Below, piece by piece: positions 1 through 8,550 of a stretch of DNA of 64,000 bases. The notes beneath the pieces are model-generated. The model was given only the letters and a program-made list of their open reading frames with translations, was not told the DNA's origin and did no database searches. A program made the position numbers and the translations under genes. Origin of the DNA: Planctomycetota bacterium (GTDB taxonomy: Bacteria; Planctomycetota; JAJSAM01; JAJVHW01); NCBI GenBank assembly GCA_024280885.1, contig JAJRPF010000022.1:1-64000 (forward strand). Reading direction: 5' to 3'. How positions within the stretch are numbered: the first letter of the stretch is position 1; the number at the start of each line of letters is the position of its first letter.

Positions 1-2319
1 CCTGAGCTCCATGAGGCGGTACCGGTTCCCGGACTCGCCGACGCCCGCGGGGCCGCAGACCACGCGGTGACCGCTCACCGGTGCGCCATCCGCATCGATG
101 AGTTGCACGACGATCGGGGCCTTCCGCGTCAGCGTCACGACCACCGGCCCCGTGTTGTCACCGACGTCGATCGTGCCCTCCCAGCGCGAGTGCACCACCG
201 CACTGACCCTGACGGTGACGGGCCCGTCGGCAAGGTGCTCGATCCGGAACGCACCCTCGGCGTCGGTCTTCTGCGTCGCTTGCTCCCACGTGGGCCCTTC
301 GAGCGACCGGACACGAGCGCCCGCGATCGGCTCTCCCCGGTCGTCCAGAACCCGGCCGACCAACGAGCGTCCGGGCGAGAGCGTCACTTCGCCCAGGTCC
401 ACGATCGTGCCCGGCGGCGGATCGCCGTAGCGGATCGCGTAGGCGAATCCCTCGGCCTTGACCACGATCCGCGAGGGGCCCACGGTGTGGAAACGCACCT
501 CCGCAACGCGCCCGTCGAAGCGGGCGCGCTCGCCGTCACCCCACCACTCTTGACCTCTGGAGAACGGGTCGGGCTCCCCCTCCCCACGGAACGTCTCCAT
601 GTCGGCGTACACGTACGGAATCTCCACGCCGTCCGGAACGCGTATCCGCAGAACGAGCGTTGCCATCCGGAGGGCGGTGACTCGGAGATCGGTCGTGGGT
701 GCCGTCGCTTCCACGGCCTCGGACCGATGCGACTTCGACGACACGCCCACCAGAAGCGCCCCCGCCGAGAAACGCTCGAAGCGGAAGCGACCCTGCGCGT
801 CGGTGCGCGTACTCAGCGACTCGTCGCCCTGCCGGCCACCGACCTCGACGTCGGCGACCGGTTCCCCGAGATCGTCCACGACGACGCCACTGACGCCGGA
901 CCCGCGCACCAGGTCCACGGCAAGCTCTGTCGGTTCGCCGCCGGCAACGACCGCTTCGATCTCCGCGGGGACCCGCCCTTCCGCAGTGATCCGAAGCCTG
1001 TACACACCGGGAAGCACGTCAGCCAGACGAAAGCGCCCATCGTCACCGCGGTCCGCGCTTCTTCCGGTGTACCAGGGCTGCCCGAGAAAGCCGGGCGCGC
1101 CGACGTCTCCGAGTTCGACATGCGTTGTCGGGGGCGCGCTCTCGCCGCCGTCGGTCACGACCACGACGATCGACCCGGACGCAGGGAGGGCGAGTTCGAT
1201 CTCTGTCGGGAGGCTCAGCGGCCGGAGTTCGTCGGACGGCGGGGACGAGCGTGTGCCGGGCGACCAAGCGGAGGCGACGTAGGTGCGGTCCAGCGTCAGA
1301 CCCGGCACTCGAAAACGCCCGTTCGCGTCGGTGGATGCCTTGAGCTCCGGCCAACGTACTTCGACGATCGTCCCGCCGCCACCGGGCTGCCGCGGCCTCC
1401 GCGGCGGCGTCGATGCAACGCGCACTGTGGCGCCCGAAGCCGGATCTCCGGTCGCCGTCACGACACGCCCGACGAGCGTTGCCGCGGGCGTCAATTCGAT
1501 CTGTACCGGAGGTTCCCCTCCTGGCCCGACGTTCACGAGGAGTTCGATCGGGGCATAGCCTTCGACCGAGAATCCGAGTCTCGCCATCTTATCCGGGGCG
1601 ACTCCGTGAAGTACGCACGTGCCGTCCGGGAGAGTCAGTTCGGTGCTCGACACTTCGGACCCGGAGCGCACTTCGACCGCAACCCCCTCGACCGGAGACG
1701 AGCTCGTCACGTCCACGACGCGGACCGCGAACGTCACCGGCCGATGTAGCCGCAGAGTCCTGACCTCGGGCGCCTTCGGTCGCTCCTTGACCCAGTTCCA
1801 ACCGGATGGGGAGTAGCCCGCGGCGATCGCCTCGATCATCTGGGTCCCGTCGAGCGGCCATGGCACGCGCGCCACGCCTCTCTCGTCGGCGCTGATCGAG
1901 ATCCACTCCTTCTCCGCATCCGGGACCTTCTCCCGGTTGTAGATGACCGCACCCGGCACGGGAGAACCGTCGTCCGCGTCGATCACACGGACCTCGAACG
2001 ACTGCTCGGGATCGAGCGGCGGCGCCTCGGTCGCGGGTGTCGCGGGTGTGGTCTCCGAGAACGCGACGTTCGAAACGTCCGCGGGCCGGACCCGCCGACG
2101 AGGCGACGGCGCATCGCCAGCGCGATCGCCTGTCGAGTCGGCCTCGACCCGCGCTGCCCGTTCGCGCTCCGGCGCGGCCGGACCAGTCGCGCGGTCGGTC
2201 GCACGCCAGACCATGACCACGAGCACCACGACGATGGCAGTAACGATGGCGCCTGCGCGCAGCACGGATCGCTTCACCGAGTCTTGGATCGGCCCCTCCT
2301 TCGCCGAGCGGCGACGCAT
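1..2319 (-). CDS. membrane-anchored protein with carboxypeptidase-regulatory-like repeats (3' end outside window)
   Basis: Reading the minus strand from ATG at 2319 gives a frame open for 773 codons to the window edge, so the C-terminus is missing. The start MRRRSAKEGP leads through a short basic stretch into one hydrophobic segment (AIVTAIVVVLVVMVW), i.e. an N-terminal membrane anchor. The rest is a chain of beta-sandwich modules with the carboxypeptidase-D-regulatory-like signature: GRVLDDRGEPIAGARV followed by TDAEGAFRIEHLADG, GVVVDDLGEPVADVEV followed by TDAQGRFRFERF, and others. Such proteins are usually surface or periplasmic structural proteins; no enzyme domain is visible in the part present. 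No strong ribosome site lies before ATG 2319 (only GGCGGCG), and an in-frame GTG at 2277 sits just before the membrane segment, so the start is the less certain part. The open frame is read antisense to a long spurious plus-strand frame. Confidence 0.8.
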   Translation of the reverse strand, partial: MRRRSAKEGPIQDSVKRSVLRAGAIVTAIVVVLVVMVWRATDRATGPAAPERERAARVEADSTGDRAGDAPSPRRRVRPADVSNVAFSETTPATPATEAPPLDPEQSFEVRVIDADDGSPVPGAVIYNREKVPDAEKEWISISADERGVARVPWPLDGTQMIEAIAAGYSPSGWNWVKERPKAPEVRTLRLHRPVTFAVRVVDVTSSSPVEGVAVEVRSGSEVSSTELTLPDGTCVLHGVAPDKMARLGFSVEGYAPIELLVNVGPGGEPPVQIELTPAATLVGRVVTATGDPASGATVRVASTPPRRPRQPGGGGTIVEVRWPELKASTDANGRFRVPGLTLDRTYVASAWSPGTRSSPPSDELRPLSLPTEIELALPASGSIVVVVTDGGESAPPTTHVELGDVGAPGFLGQPWYTGRSADRGDDGRFRLADVLPGVYRLRITAEGRVPAEIEAVVAGGEPTELAVDLVRGSGVSGVVVDDLGEPVADVEVGGRQGDESLSTRTDAQGRFRFERFSAGALLVGVSSKSHRSEAVEATAPTTDLRVTALRMATLVLRIRVPDGVEIPYVYADMETFRGEGEPDPFSRGQEWWGDGERARFDGRVAEVRFHTVGPSRIVVKAEGFAYAIRYGDPPPGTIVDLGEVTLSPGRSLVGRVLDDRGEPIAGARVRSLEGPTWEQATQKTDAEGAFRIEHLADGPVTVRVSAVVHSRWEGTIDVGDNTGPVVVTLTRKAPIVVQLIDADGAPVSGHRVVCGPAGVGESGNRYRLMELR

Positions 2320-2360
2320 CGCCGCCGAGGCATACCGTGCCAGATGGGATGAGAAGGCCG

Positions 2361-2372
2361 CCCCCCCCCCCC
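2361..2372. repeat. homopolymer of 12 cytosines
   Basis: A run of 12 C on the plus strand (12 G in the direction of the 1-2319 gene), about 42 bases before that gene's ATG and 72 bases before the transposase remnant. Homopolymers of this length are rare in coding-dense GC-rich DNA and are prone both to slippage in the cell and to sequencing error. Confidence 0.9.
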
Positions 2373-2444
2373 AAGTGACGACATATCTCTCAGAGGAGAT
2401 CGTCAAGCTGTCTTGCGGGCTGCGAGCCTACGGAGAGGCCGACC

Positions 2445-2920
2445 ATGAGCAATTCTACCACGAGCCCGATCACGAGCGTGGTGGACATCGACTCCGGTAA
2501 TGGATGGAGTGCCGTCGGAGGCGTCGATCGCACGACGGGAGAGATCTTCCCGCACGTTCGCGTACGCACGACACCGGACGCGACGCGCACGCTCTTCGAT
2601 CGGTTCGAGGCGACCGCGCGCGTGGTGATCGAAGACGGGGACGCATTCGCCGTGGATCGCGCGAGTCGCCGAGCGCGTGGGCCGCGAGGAGATTTTCGGG
2701 CAAGCGCGCAAGCTGCGGGCGATCGACCAGAACGATCGCAAGAGCGACGACGCAGACGTGGAGATCCCGCGGCAAATCGCCAACGTAGGCCCCGAGTTCC
2801 TGCACCCGATCCGCCACCGCAGCGAGCAGAGCCAGGCGCACTTGGTGCTCCTGCGTCTGCGACACGTTGTGCCACGCCCTCGCGGCGGACCGGCGCGTGC
2901 CGCGCGAAGGCGGGAATTCG
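2445..2920 (+). pseudogene. IS110-family transposase remnant (N-terminal half, frameshifted)
   Basis: The frame opening at ATG 2445 (GGAG ribosome site 8 bases upstream) encodes VVDIDSGNGW and later FEATARVVIEDG, then at a run of Gs near 2646-2650 the reading shifts by one base and continues as THSPWIARVAERVGREEIFG, ARKLRAIDQNDRKSDDADVE and PEFLHPIRHRSEQSQAHLVL. These match the RuvC-like DEDD N-terminal domain of IS110 transposases, which carry an IDxS start, an EAGTHSPW-like motif and a KxDxxDAE motif. The acidic residues of the first half (VVDID, IED, DDAD) are recognisable. Similarity fades after about 2910 and the C-terminal transposase_20 half is absent, so the element is truncated as well as frameshifted. 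I see no partner fragments or terminal repeats. Both the frameshift and the truncation mean it cannot encode an active transposase. Confidence 0.72.
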
Positions 2921-2942
2921 ACAGCCTACTGGCTTCGAGACC

Positions 2943-3167
2943 TCATCGCTCTCCTCGGCGGCGATTCTTGGCCCCGTCTAGCACCAATCCGAGCGCAAGG
3001 AGGAGGGACATACCGAAGAACGCAAGCAGGGCGTCGATCGCGTGGCTGATCAGTGGCGGGAGATCGCCGGTGACACCGTGAGTCATCGGAGCCGCCACGG
3101 ACACAGATAGAATTCCGGCTGCAAGGCTGAACACGAGCAAGAAGACGCAGCCGCGAGATTCGTGCAT
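2943..3167 (-). CDS. small two-segment membrane protein, unknown
   Basis: A 74-residue frame with two hydrophobic stretches (FLLVFSLAAGILSVSVA and ISHAIDALLAFFGMSLLLAL) and a basic tail (KNRRRGER), the layout of a small hairpin membrane protein with a short polar loop. There is no clear ribosome site and no family I recognise. It lies between the transposase remnant and the downstream side of the methyltransferase gene, on the same strand as the genes that follow. The hydrophobic pattern is what speaks for it; chance cannot be excluded at this length. Confidence 0.4.
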   Translation of the reverse strand: MHESRGCVFLLVFSLAAGILSVSVAAPMTHGVTGDLPPLISHAIDALLAFFGMSLLLALGLVLDGAKNRRRGER

Positions 3168-3238
3168 AGCTAACGCCGCTCGTATGACGCCTCGTCGTCA
3201 AGCTCCAACCAGACACCGACGGCGGCAGCAGCCGTCGC

Positions 3239-3330
3239 GGATCGTACCCGGGCGTCGGCGGGCCACCTGGCCTCGACGAGAGACTTCGTTGCTCCGCCGC
3301 CGACCGGGGACGGCGGGGCGTTTTCTCGAG
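3239..3330. repeat. intergenic structured repeat, copy A
   Basis: This 92-base stretch matches 10968-11059 without gaps at about 79 of 92 positions by eye, in the same orientation. It contains a short inverted repeat (CCGCCG, an 8-base loop, CGGCGG). It lies about 50 bases beyond the stop of the minus-strand methyltransferase gene, so it would be in the 3' part of that transcript. Confidence 0.75.
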
Positions 3331-3381
3331 TGCGCTCCGCGGCGGTTTTCGCGAGACGGCGTCCGGACCGCGGGTCGTCGG

Positions 3382-4593
3382 TCAGCGTTCGGCCAGGATG
3401 GCCGTTGGCTTGCCGGCGACGCGGGTGATGAAGACGTCGATGGCGGGGCCGCGGCCGCGGGTGACCTTCTTGCGGAGGTCGTCCTTCACGGCGGGCGCGG
3501 AGAGGGGGACGCCGCGGCAGTGGACGCGGATCTGCGATGGGGTGAGCGGGCGGAGCGCGGCGCGTAAGCGCTTGGGGTGCATGGGCAGCGCGGCGTGGAT
3601 CTTGTGCGCGTGCAACCACGGGGTGTCGGTGCCGGCGGCGCCGGTCAGGAAGGCGATGCCTTCGTCCACCAGACCGAGTCCGTGGCGGGTGCAGAGTTCG
3701 GCCAGTAGGTGCGCGCGCATCGCGGCGGAATCGACGGTGTAGAGCGTGTCGCCGAGGGGCGCGGTCGGGGCGTCGCTGCGATCTCCGGTGAGTGTGACCG
3801 ACGGGCCGTCCGGCGGCAGGAACACGGCGCGGATGCGTTCGCCGTCCGACGCGACTGCCGGACCGGCCGCCAGGAACGCCTCGACACACTCGCCCGCGTG
3901 GGAGACGTAGGTGACGGTGAAGCGCTCGTCCACGTCGTCGGCATCGAGCGAAGGGGCCACTTTCACGAAGACGGAGCGCTCGCCGTCGAGGAGCTCGGTG
4001 ACAACGGAGAGCCGTGGGCGCCAGCCCTCGGGATCGAGAACGCGCTTGCCGTCGGGGCGACGATCCGGGTCCACGAAGATGGTGTCCGCGCGGGCACCTT
4101 CGTCGGCGAGTACGGCGAAGCCGTCTCCGGGGATGGCGCGCGCCGCCCCGAGCCCGAACGTCATCAAGTTCATGTGGGTGCAGGCGGCGCGTACAGGGTC
4201 GATGTCGGTTGCGATCAGATTCGCGGCGCGATGGGCGAGCGCCAGTGAATCGGCGCCGCAGCCGCAGCCGATCTCAAGCAGCTTGCAACCCGCGGGGATC
4301 TGGTTCGCGTGCCAGGTCGCAACGCGCGACGCGGTCGCCTGTTCGACGGATCCGCGCACGGCGAGCAGGCGCTCGTCCACGCGAAGCTTGCGGGCCAGCC
4401 GCGCGCCTTCCGTCACCATCTCGAGCGCGGCCGAGCGATCGGTCGGCGCGGCGTCGGGGCGCGTTGCGTAGAGCTGTGCTGCGGCGGCCAGCGCGTCACC
4501 GGACGGGGCCTGGTCGAGCGCGACTCCGGCATCGACGAGCAAGCGCCAGCCGTCTTCGCCCAGCACCCGCAATGCAGCGTCGCGATCGGCCAA
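3382..4593 (-). CDS. class I SAM-dependent methyltransferase with THUMP-like C-terminal domain
   Basis: A 403-residue protein with a SAM-binding Rossmann core at roughly residues 95-200: motif I LLEIGCGCGADSLALA, the acidic ribose-binding loop ATDID, and a VDPDRRPDGKR motif, where the Asp-Pro replaces the catalytic NPPY/DPPR of nucleic-acid methyltransferases. The C-terminal part (LHAHKIHAALPMH, IRVHCRGVPLSAP, and a closing R-x-AGKPTAILAER) is the THUMP-like domain found behind this methyltransferase family, usually thought to act on RNA; the substrate is not known to me. The start is a TTG five bases after the stop of the upstream pseudokinase gene, so the two are very probably co-transcribed and translated in concert. 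No strong ribosome site of its own is visible, consistent with translational coupling. Confidence 0.85.
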   Translation of the reverse strand: MADRDAALRVLGEDGWRLLVDAGVALDQAPSGDALAAAAQLYATRPDAAPTDRSAALEMVTEGARLARKLRVDERLLAVRGSVEQATASRVATWHANQIPAGCKLLEIGCGCGADSLALAHRAANLIATDIDPVRAACTHMNLMTFGLGAARAIPGDGFAVLADEGARADTIFVDPDRRPDGKRVLDPEGWRPRLSVVTELLDGERSVFVKVAPSLDADDVDERFTVTYVSHAGECVEAFLAAGPAVASDGERIRAVFLPPDGPSVTLTGDRSDAPTAPLGDTLYTVDSAAMRAHLLAELCTRHGLGLVDEGIAFLTGAAGTDTPWLHAHKIHAALPMHPKRLRAALRPLTPSQIRVHCRGVPLSAPAVKDDLRKKVTRGRGPAIDVFITRVAGKPTAILAER

Positions 4594-4598
4594 CGGAG

Positions 4599-7500
4599 TC
4601 AGTCGACCTTCGAGGTGGTTGGCGCGGGGGCCTTGCCAGCGGTGCCAGCCGTGCCGGCCATGATCTCGCGCGCGGGACTGCCGCTCGTGAGGTAGCGCTC
4701 GCGATCGTCGGGGGGCAGACGCTCCGCCATCGTGTCGAGCAAAGTGCGCGCCTCGGAGAGCAAGCGATCGGCACGACCGGGATCACGACGCACACGCAGC
4801 GCCAGCGACTCGAAGAAGACCACCTCGACCAGCGTGGAGTCGCCCGGCGCACCGAGCTTGTCGAGTTGCTCGCGCGCGGCGGCGAAGCGGGCGCTTGAGA
4901 GGTCGGCGTCGCTCGAGCGGGCGGCGAGTAGACCAAGGAGCGAAAGCGAGAGGGCGGTGACGGTCGGCGTCGCGGCGCCACGGGCGAGGGCCTGGGAGCG
5001 GTCGAGGAGCGAGAGGGACAGTTCGTCGTCGCCGCGCAGAAGTGCGATGCGTCCCTGCGCGAGCAGCGCGGCCGCAAGACCGCCGGGGTCGTCGCAGCTA
5101 TCGAGCTTCTGCACGGCGCGCTCGATCAGTCCCTCGGCGATGGTGAGTTCACCGCATTGCCGTCCGACCTCGCCCAGACCGGTCAGCGAGTAGCCCTCGA
5201 GACGCAGATCGCCGATCTCGCGCGCGGCGCGCAGCGCGTCGCCGTAGTGGTCACGCGAGTCGTCGAATGCGCCGAGCAGAAACTCGACCGTTGCCAGATT
5301 GATCAGCGCCGCGAGCTCTTCCTGGCGCGCCCCCACCTCGCGACTCGCGCGACAGCTCTCGGCGTGCATCGCGCGCGCCTCGGCCAGGCGCCAACTGTCG
5401 TGCATCAAGAGCCCGAGTTGCCCGAGAACGCGGGCCTCGCCGTAGCCGTCACCGCGCGCGCGATGAATGGCGACGGCGCGCCGCAGGTATTGCTCGCCGC
5501 GCACCGGATCGTCGTTCGCGGCCGCGATGATGCCGAGACTCGTCAGCACCTCGGCCTCGCTCGCGAGGTCGCCTGCGCGGCGGTGGATGGCCATGGCCTG
5601 GCGCTGAAGCTCCTCGGCGTGGAGCCACGAGCCGACGTCCTGGCTGATCGTGCCGAGGGTCTGCAGCGCCTCGGCCTCGGCCTCTTCGTCGCGGATGTTG
5701 CGCGAGAGTTCGAGCACGGCCTGCATGTGGGTGCGCGCCTGCTGATAGCGCCCCTCGCGGAACGCCACTGTGCCGAGAAGCTGTTGGCAATTCGACTCGA
5801 GCCGCGCGTCCTCCTCGTCGGACGCGATACGCATGGCCTCGCGCCCCTCGTCGCGCGCACGCTCCAACTGCCCCGTCACGACGCGGAGTCGCGCCGACTC
5901 GAGAATGACGCGCGCCTCGGTCGTCGGATCGCCGTGCTCCCGCGCGCGGAGCAACGCCTCGCTGATCACCTCGCGCTGTTCCACGCGACGTCCCTGCAAC
6001 CCGAGCAACTCGCCGCGCTCTAGGAGCAGGCCGACGAGATCGCCCGCGCGCGCGGCGTCACCCACGAGCGCGCGCGACGCCAGGTTGCTCAAGCGCTCCG
6101 CGTCGCCAATTCGCCACGTGTCGCGAAGGTGGATGATGGCCGCCGGCATGTAGAGCAGCCCGCGTGCGTTCTGGCCCGCGAGCAGGTAGTGCCAGGCGAC
6201 CCGGTAGTTCAGGATGCCGTGGATCTCGGACGGCGGGAGTTGGTCGGGATTGCGACTCGCGAGGAAGGCGTCGGCGGTCGCGCGGTGGCAATCGACGAGG
6301 TCGTCGTCGCTCAGGCCGTCGTGCACGCTCTGGAACAGATCGTTGCTCGGGAAGCGCCACACCGGGTGCTCGCCACGGAGAAAGCCGCGCTCCTCGAGGC
6401 TCTGGAAGCGCGAGCGACCTGCGCTCTCATCGATCTCGAGGGCGCGGCGGGTGACATCGCCGTCGAACACGAGCCCCTGTACCGACGCCATCTGGAGCAT
6501 GCCCCGATCCTCTGTGCTGAGCGGCGCCAGCCGACGCTCGAGGAGGTCTTCGAGCGACGTGCCGAAGAAGTCGGGCGCGAGAGCGGCGAGGTCGAAGCCC
6601 TCGGCCGCCTCCCACGGACCGGACGGGCCGCCGGTCAATTGGCCCGCCGCAGCGAGCGTCGCCGACGCCTCGACGAGCGCTTCGGGCAAGCCGACGATCT
6701 CGGGCGCGAGGGCCGAGACCAGAGCGTCGGCCGTCGCGTCAGGCTTGACGAGCGCCCGCGCGACATCCCGCGCACCGACACGACCGAGTTGCGCCAGCGG
6801 CATCGAGCGGTAGCGCCGCATGACCGAGAGCGCGGCGCCGAGCGCGTGCAGCGGGGAGCGCGGCGGCGTCGGGCGATGCGAGCCGACGAGCAGCAGCGGC
6901 AGCATCTCGCACGTGCGCGCCAAGTGGCCGAAGAGATCGAGCCCCTCGGGGTCGGCCCACTGCAGGTTCTCGACAACGAAGAGCACGGGCCCTTCGCGCG
7001 AGAGCGTGCGCAGCGACTGCAGGAACGCACTCGCGAGGGCCTCGCGCGTCAGCCACTTCTCGCCGGGCGGGAGCGGTGCGCTGCTCATGAACGCCGCGAA
7101 CGCCGGCGCTATGGCGGTCGCGTCGCCGAGCAGTGGCCGCACATCCTCGGAGGTCACGTCGCGGCGGTCGCCAGCGATCCAACGCGTCAGCGCCTCGGTG
7201 AACGCCTGCATCGGACGGCCAATCCCGCGCGGGCGATGTTCGCCGTAGAGCACGACGAGGCCGGGCAACTCGATCGCACGCCGGAGCAATTCGTCGAGCA
7301 GCCGGGTCTTGCCGACCCCGGCATCGCCCTCGACGAGGACGATCGCACCGCCCTCCTCGCGCAGGTCGCGCACTCGCTCCAGAAGCAGCGCGAGCTCCGC
7401 ATCGCGAGCGACGCAGGGGGCGGCATGCTCCGCGAAACCGTGTGCGTGTTTGCGGCGCTCGTCGTACCACTCCTGCGTCGGTGGCGGCGCCGGTGCTGGG

Positions 7501-8423
7501 ATCGGCGGCAGCTCCGGCTCGGCAACGTCTTCGGACTCCGTGTCGTCGGTGAAGTCGACGGAGTCCTGTCCGATGTTGCGCGCCTGCCACCACGGGCTCT
7601 CGCGCCGCTCCTCGAGCAGCCCTACGAGCCCCTCGGCGGAGGCCATCCGCATCTCGGCCTCGGGCTCGAGCAGATCGTGGACGACCTCGCTCAGGAAGAT
7701 CGACGCTTCGTAGCGCACGTCGTTCGGACGGCGCGAGTCGCCGTCGTCGCGCAGCCGCGCCATGTGCGCGTCGAAGGGCACACCCGCGACGCAGTGGTAG
7801 AGCACAGCGCCGAGGGAGAAGAGATCGGAAGCGTGCGCCTGCTGCGAGGGATCTGCGAGGAGCTCGGGAGCAACGCAGATCCGCTCCGGCGCGCCAGCGT
7901 CTGCCTGTCGAGCGTGATGCAGATAGAGCGCCGCGAGCGCGGCACCGACGATCACGACCGAGCTGTCCGCGCGGACGATGATGCGGGCGGGGTCGAGCGC
8001 GATCCCATGCAGACCGACGGCCTGCGTCGCAACGCACGCCTCCGCCAATACGACCGCCATCGCCTCGGCCAACGGATCCGGCAGGTACTCCACGTCGGCC
8101 AGAAGTCCCGCGAGCGTCCGGCCCTCGACGATTGGCATCGCGGTCCAGAGCCTGCGCTCGTGGCCGGACCCCAGAAGCCCGAAATCGAGAGGCGACGCGA
8201 CACCCGCTACGTCGATCCCGCGCGCGAGCCCGTGCGCCTTCACGAGGTCGTTCAGAGCGTCGGGGCCGCCGACGTCGTCTTCACCGGCAACGACGATGGT
8301 CACGTCGGTGCCCACCGCAACCGGACCACCGGCGTCGACGACCCGCGCGGCGTACGTCTGGCCCGCGCCGTCGCTTTCGCTGGGCGCACTGAGTTCGTAG
8401 ACGTGGATCCGATCCAAGCTCAT
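4599..8423 (-). CDS. pseudokinase / AAA ATPase / TPR signalling protein
   Basis: 1274 residues. Residues about 1-275 have a protein-kinase fold: the C-lobe APE (VAPELL, about 185-189) and SDLFSLGAVLYHCVAG are clear. The catalytic motifs are gone: where HRDLKPAN should be the protein reads GIALDPAR, and where DFG should be it reads GAA; no glycine-rich loop or VAIK lysine can be found. It is followed by a proline-rich linker (about 300-320), an AAA_16-type NTPase with Walker A GDAGVGKT (about 366-373) and Walker B FVVENLQWAD, and from about residue 820 a long array of TPRs. STAND-type proteins of this layout act as scaffolds or sensors that assemble when bound ligand is recognised. ATG 8423 follows GAGGTG at a 9-base distance; a longer in-frame extension upstream looks non-coding. 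The downstream methyltransferase begins five bases after its stop. Confidence 0.85.
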   Translation of the reverse strand: MSLDRIHVYELSAPSESDGAGQTYAARVVDAGGPVAVGTDVTIVVAGEDDVGGPDALNDLVKAHGLARGIDVAGVASPLDFGLLGSGHERRLWTAMPIVEGRTLAGLLADVEYLPDPLAEAMAVVLAEACVATQAVGLHGIALDPARIIVRADSSVVIVGAALAALYLHHARQADAGAPERICVAPELLADPSQQAHASDLFSLGAVLYHCVAGVPFDAHMARLRDDGDSRRPNDVRYEASIFLSEVVHDLLEPEAEMRMASAEGLVGLLEERRESPWWQARNIGQDSVDFTDDTESEDVAEPELPPIPAPAPPPTQEWYDERRKHAHGFAEHAAPCVARDAELALLLERVRDLREEGGAIVLVEGDAGVGKTRLLDELLRRAIELPGLVVLYGEHRPRGIGRPMQAFTEALTRWIAGDRRDVTSEDVRPLLGDATAIAPAFAAFMSSAPLPPGEKWLTREALASAFLQSLRTLSREGPVLFVVENLQWADPEGLDLFGHLARTCEMLPLLLVGSHRPTPPRSPLHALGAALSVMRRYRSMPLAQLGRVGARDVARALVKPDATADALVSALAPEIVGLPEALVEASATLAAAGQLTGGPSGPWEAAEGFDLAALAPDFFGTSLEDLLERRLAPLSTEDRGMLQMASVQGLVFDGDVTRRALEIDESAGRSRFQSLEERGFLRGEHPVWRFPSNDLFQSVHDGLSDDDLVDCHRATADAFLASRNPDQLPPSEIHGILNYRVAWHYLLAGQNARGLLYMPAAIIHLRDTWRIGDAERLSNLASRALVGDAARAGDLVGLLLERGELLGLQGRRVEQREVISEALLRAREHGDPTTEARVILESARLRVVTGQLERARDEGREAMRIASDEEDARLESNCQQLLGTVAFREGRYQQARTHMQAVLELSRNIRDEEAEAEALQTLGTISQDVGSWLHAEELQRQAMAIHRRAGDLASEAEVLTSLGIIAAANDDPVRGEQYLRRAVAIHRARGDGYGEARVLGQLGLLMHDSWRLAEARAMHAESCRASREVGARQEELAALINLATVEFLLGAFDDSRDHYGDALRAAREIGDLRLEGYSLTGLGEVGRQCGELTIAEGLIERAVQKLDSCDDPGGLAAALLAQGRIALLRGDDELSLSLLDRSQALARGAATPTVTALSLSLLGLLAARSSDADLSSARFAAAREQLDKLGAPGDSTLVEVVFFESLALRVRRDPGRADRLLSEARTLLDTMAERLPPDDRERYLTSGSPAREIMAGTAGTAGKAPAPTTSKVD

Positions 8424-8550
8424 CCGGGGAGCACCTCTTTCCGAGCCTCGGGATGGCGCGACGTTGGCATTGTCCCGGAGTGGAGGCCGAAGGCACGGCG
8501 GAAAACGCGAGCGCCTGCCCGGGCCGGGACAATGGACGCGCGCGGGGGGC

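Noticed and set aside
67..1749. 560-codon plus-strand frame with a Met start
   Set aside because: Arg/His/Asp-rich composition, no domain, and it lies antisense to a minus-strand frame with a membrane segment and repeated beta-modules.
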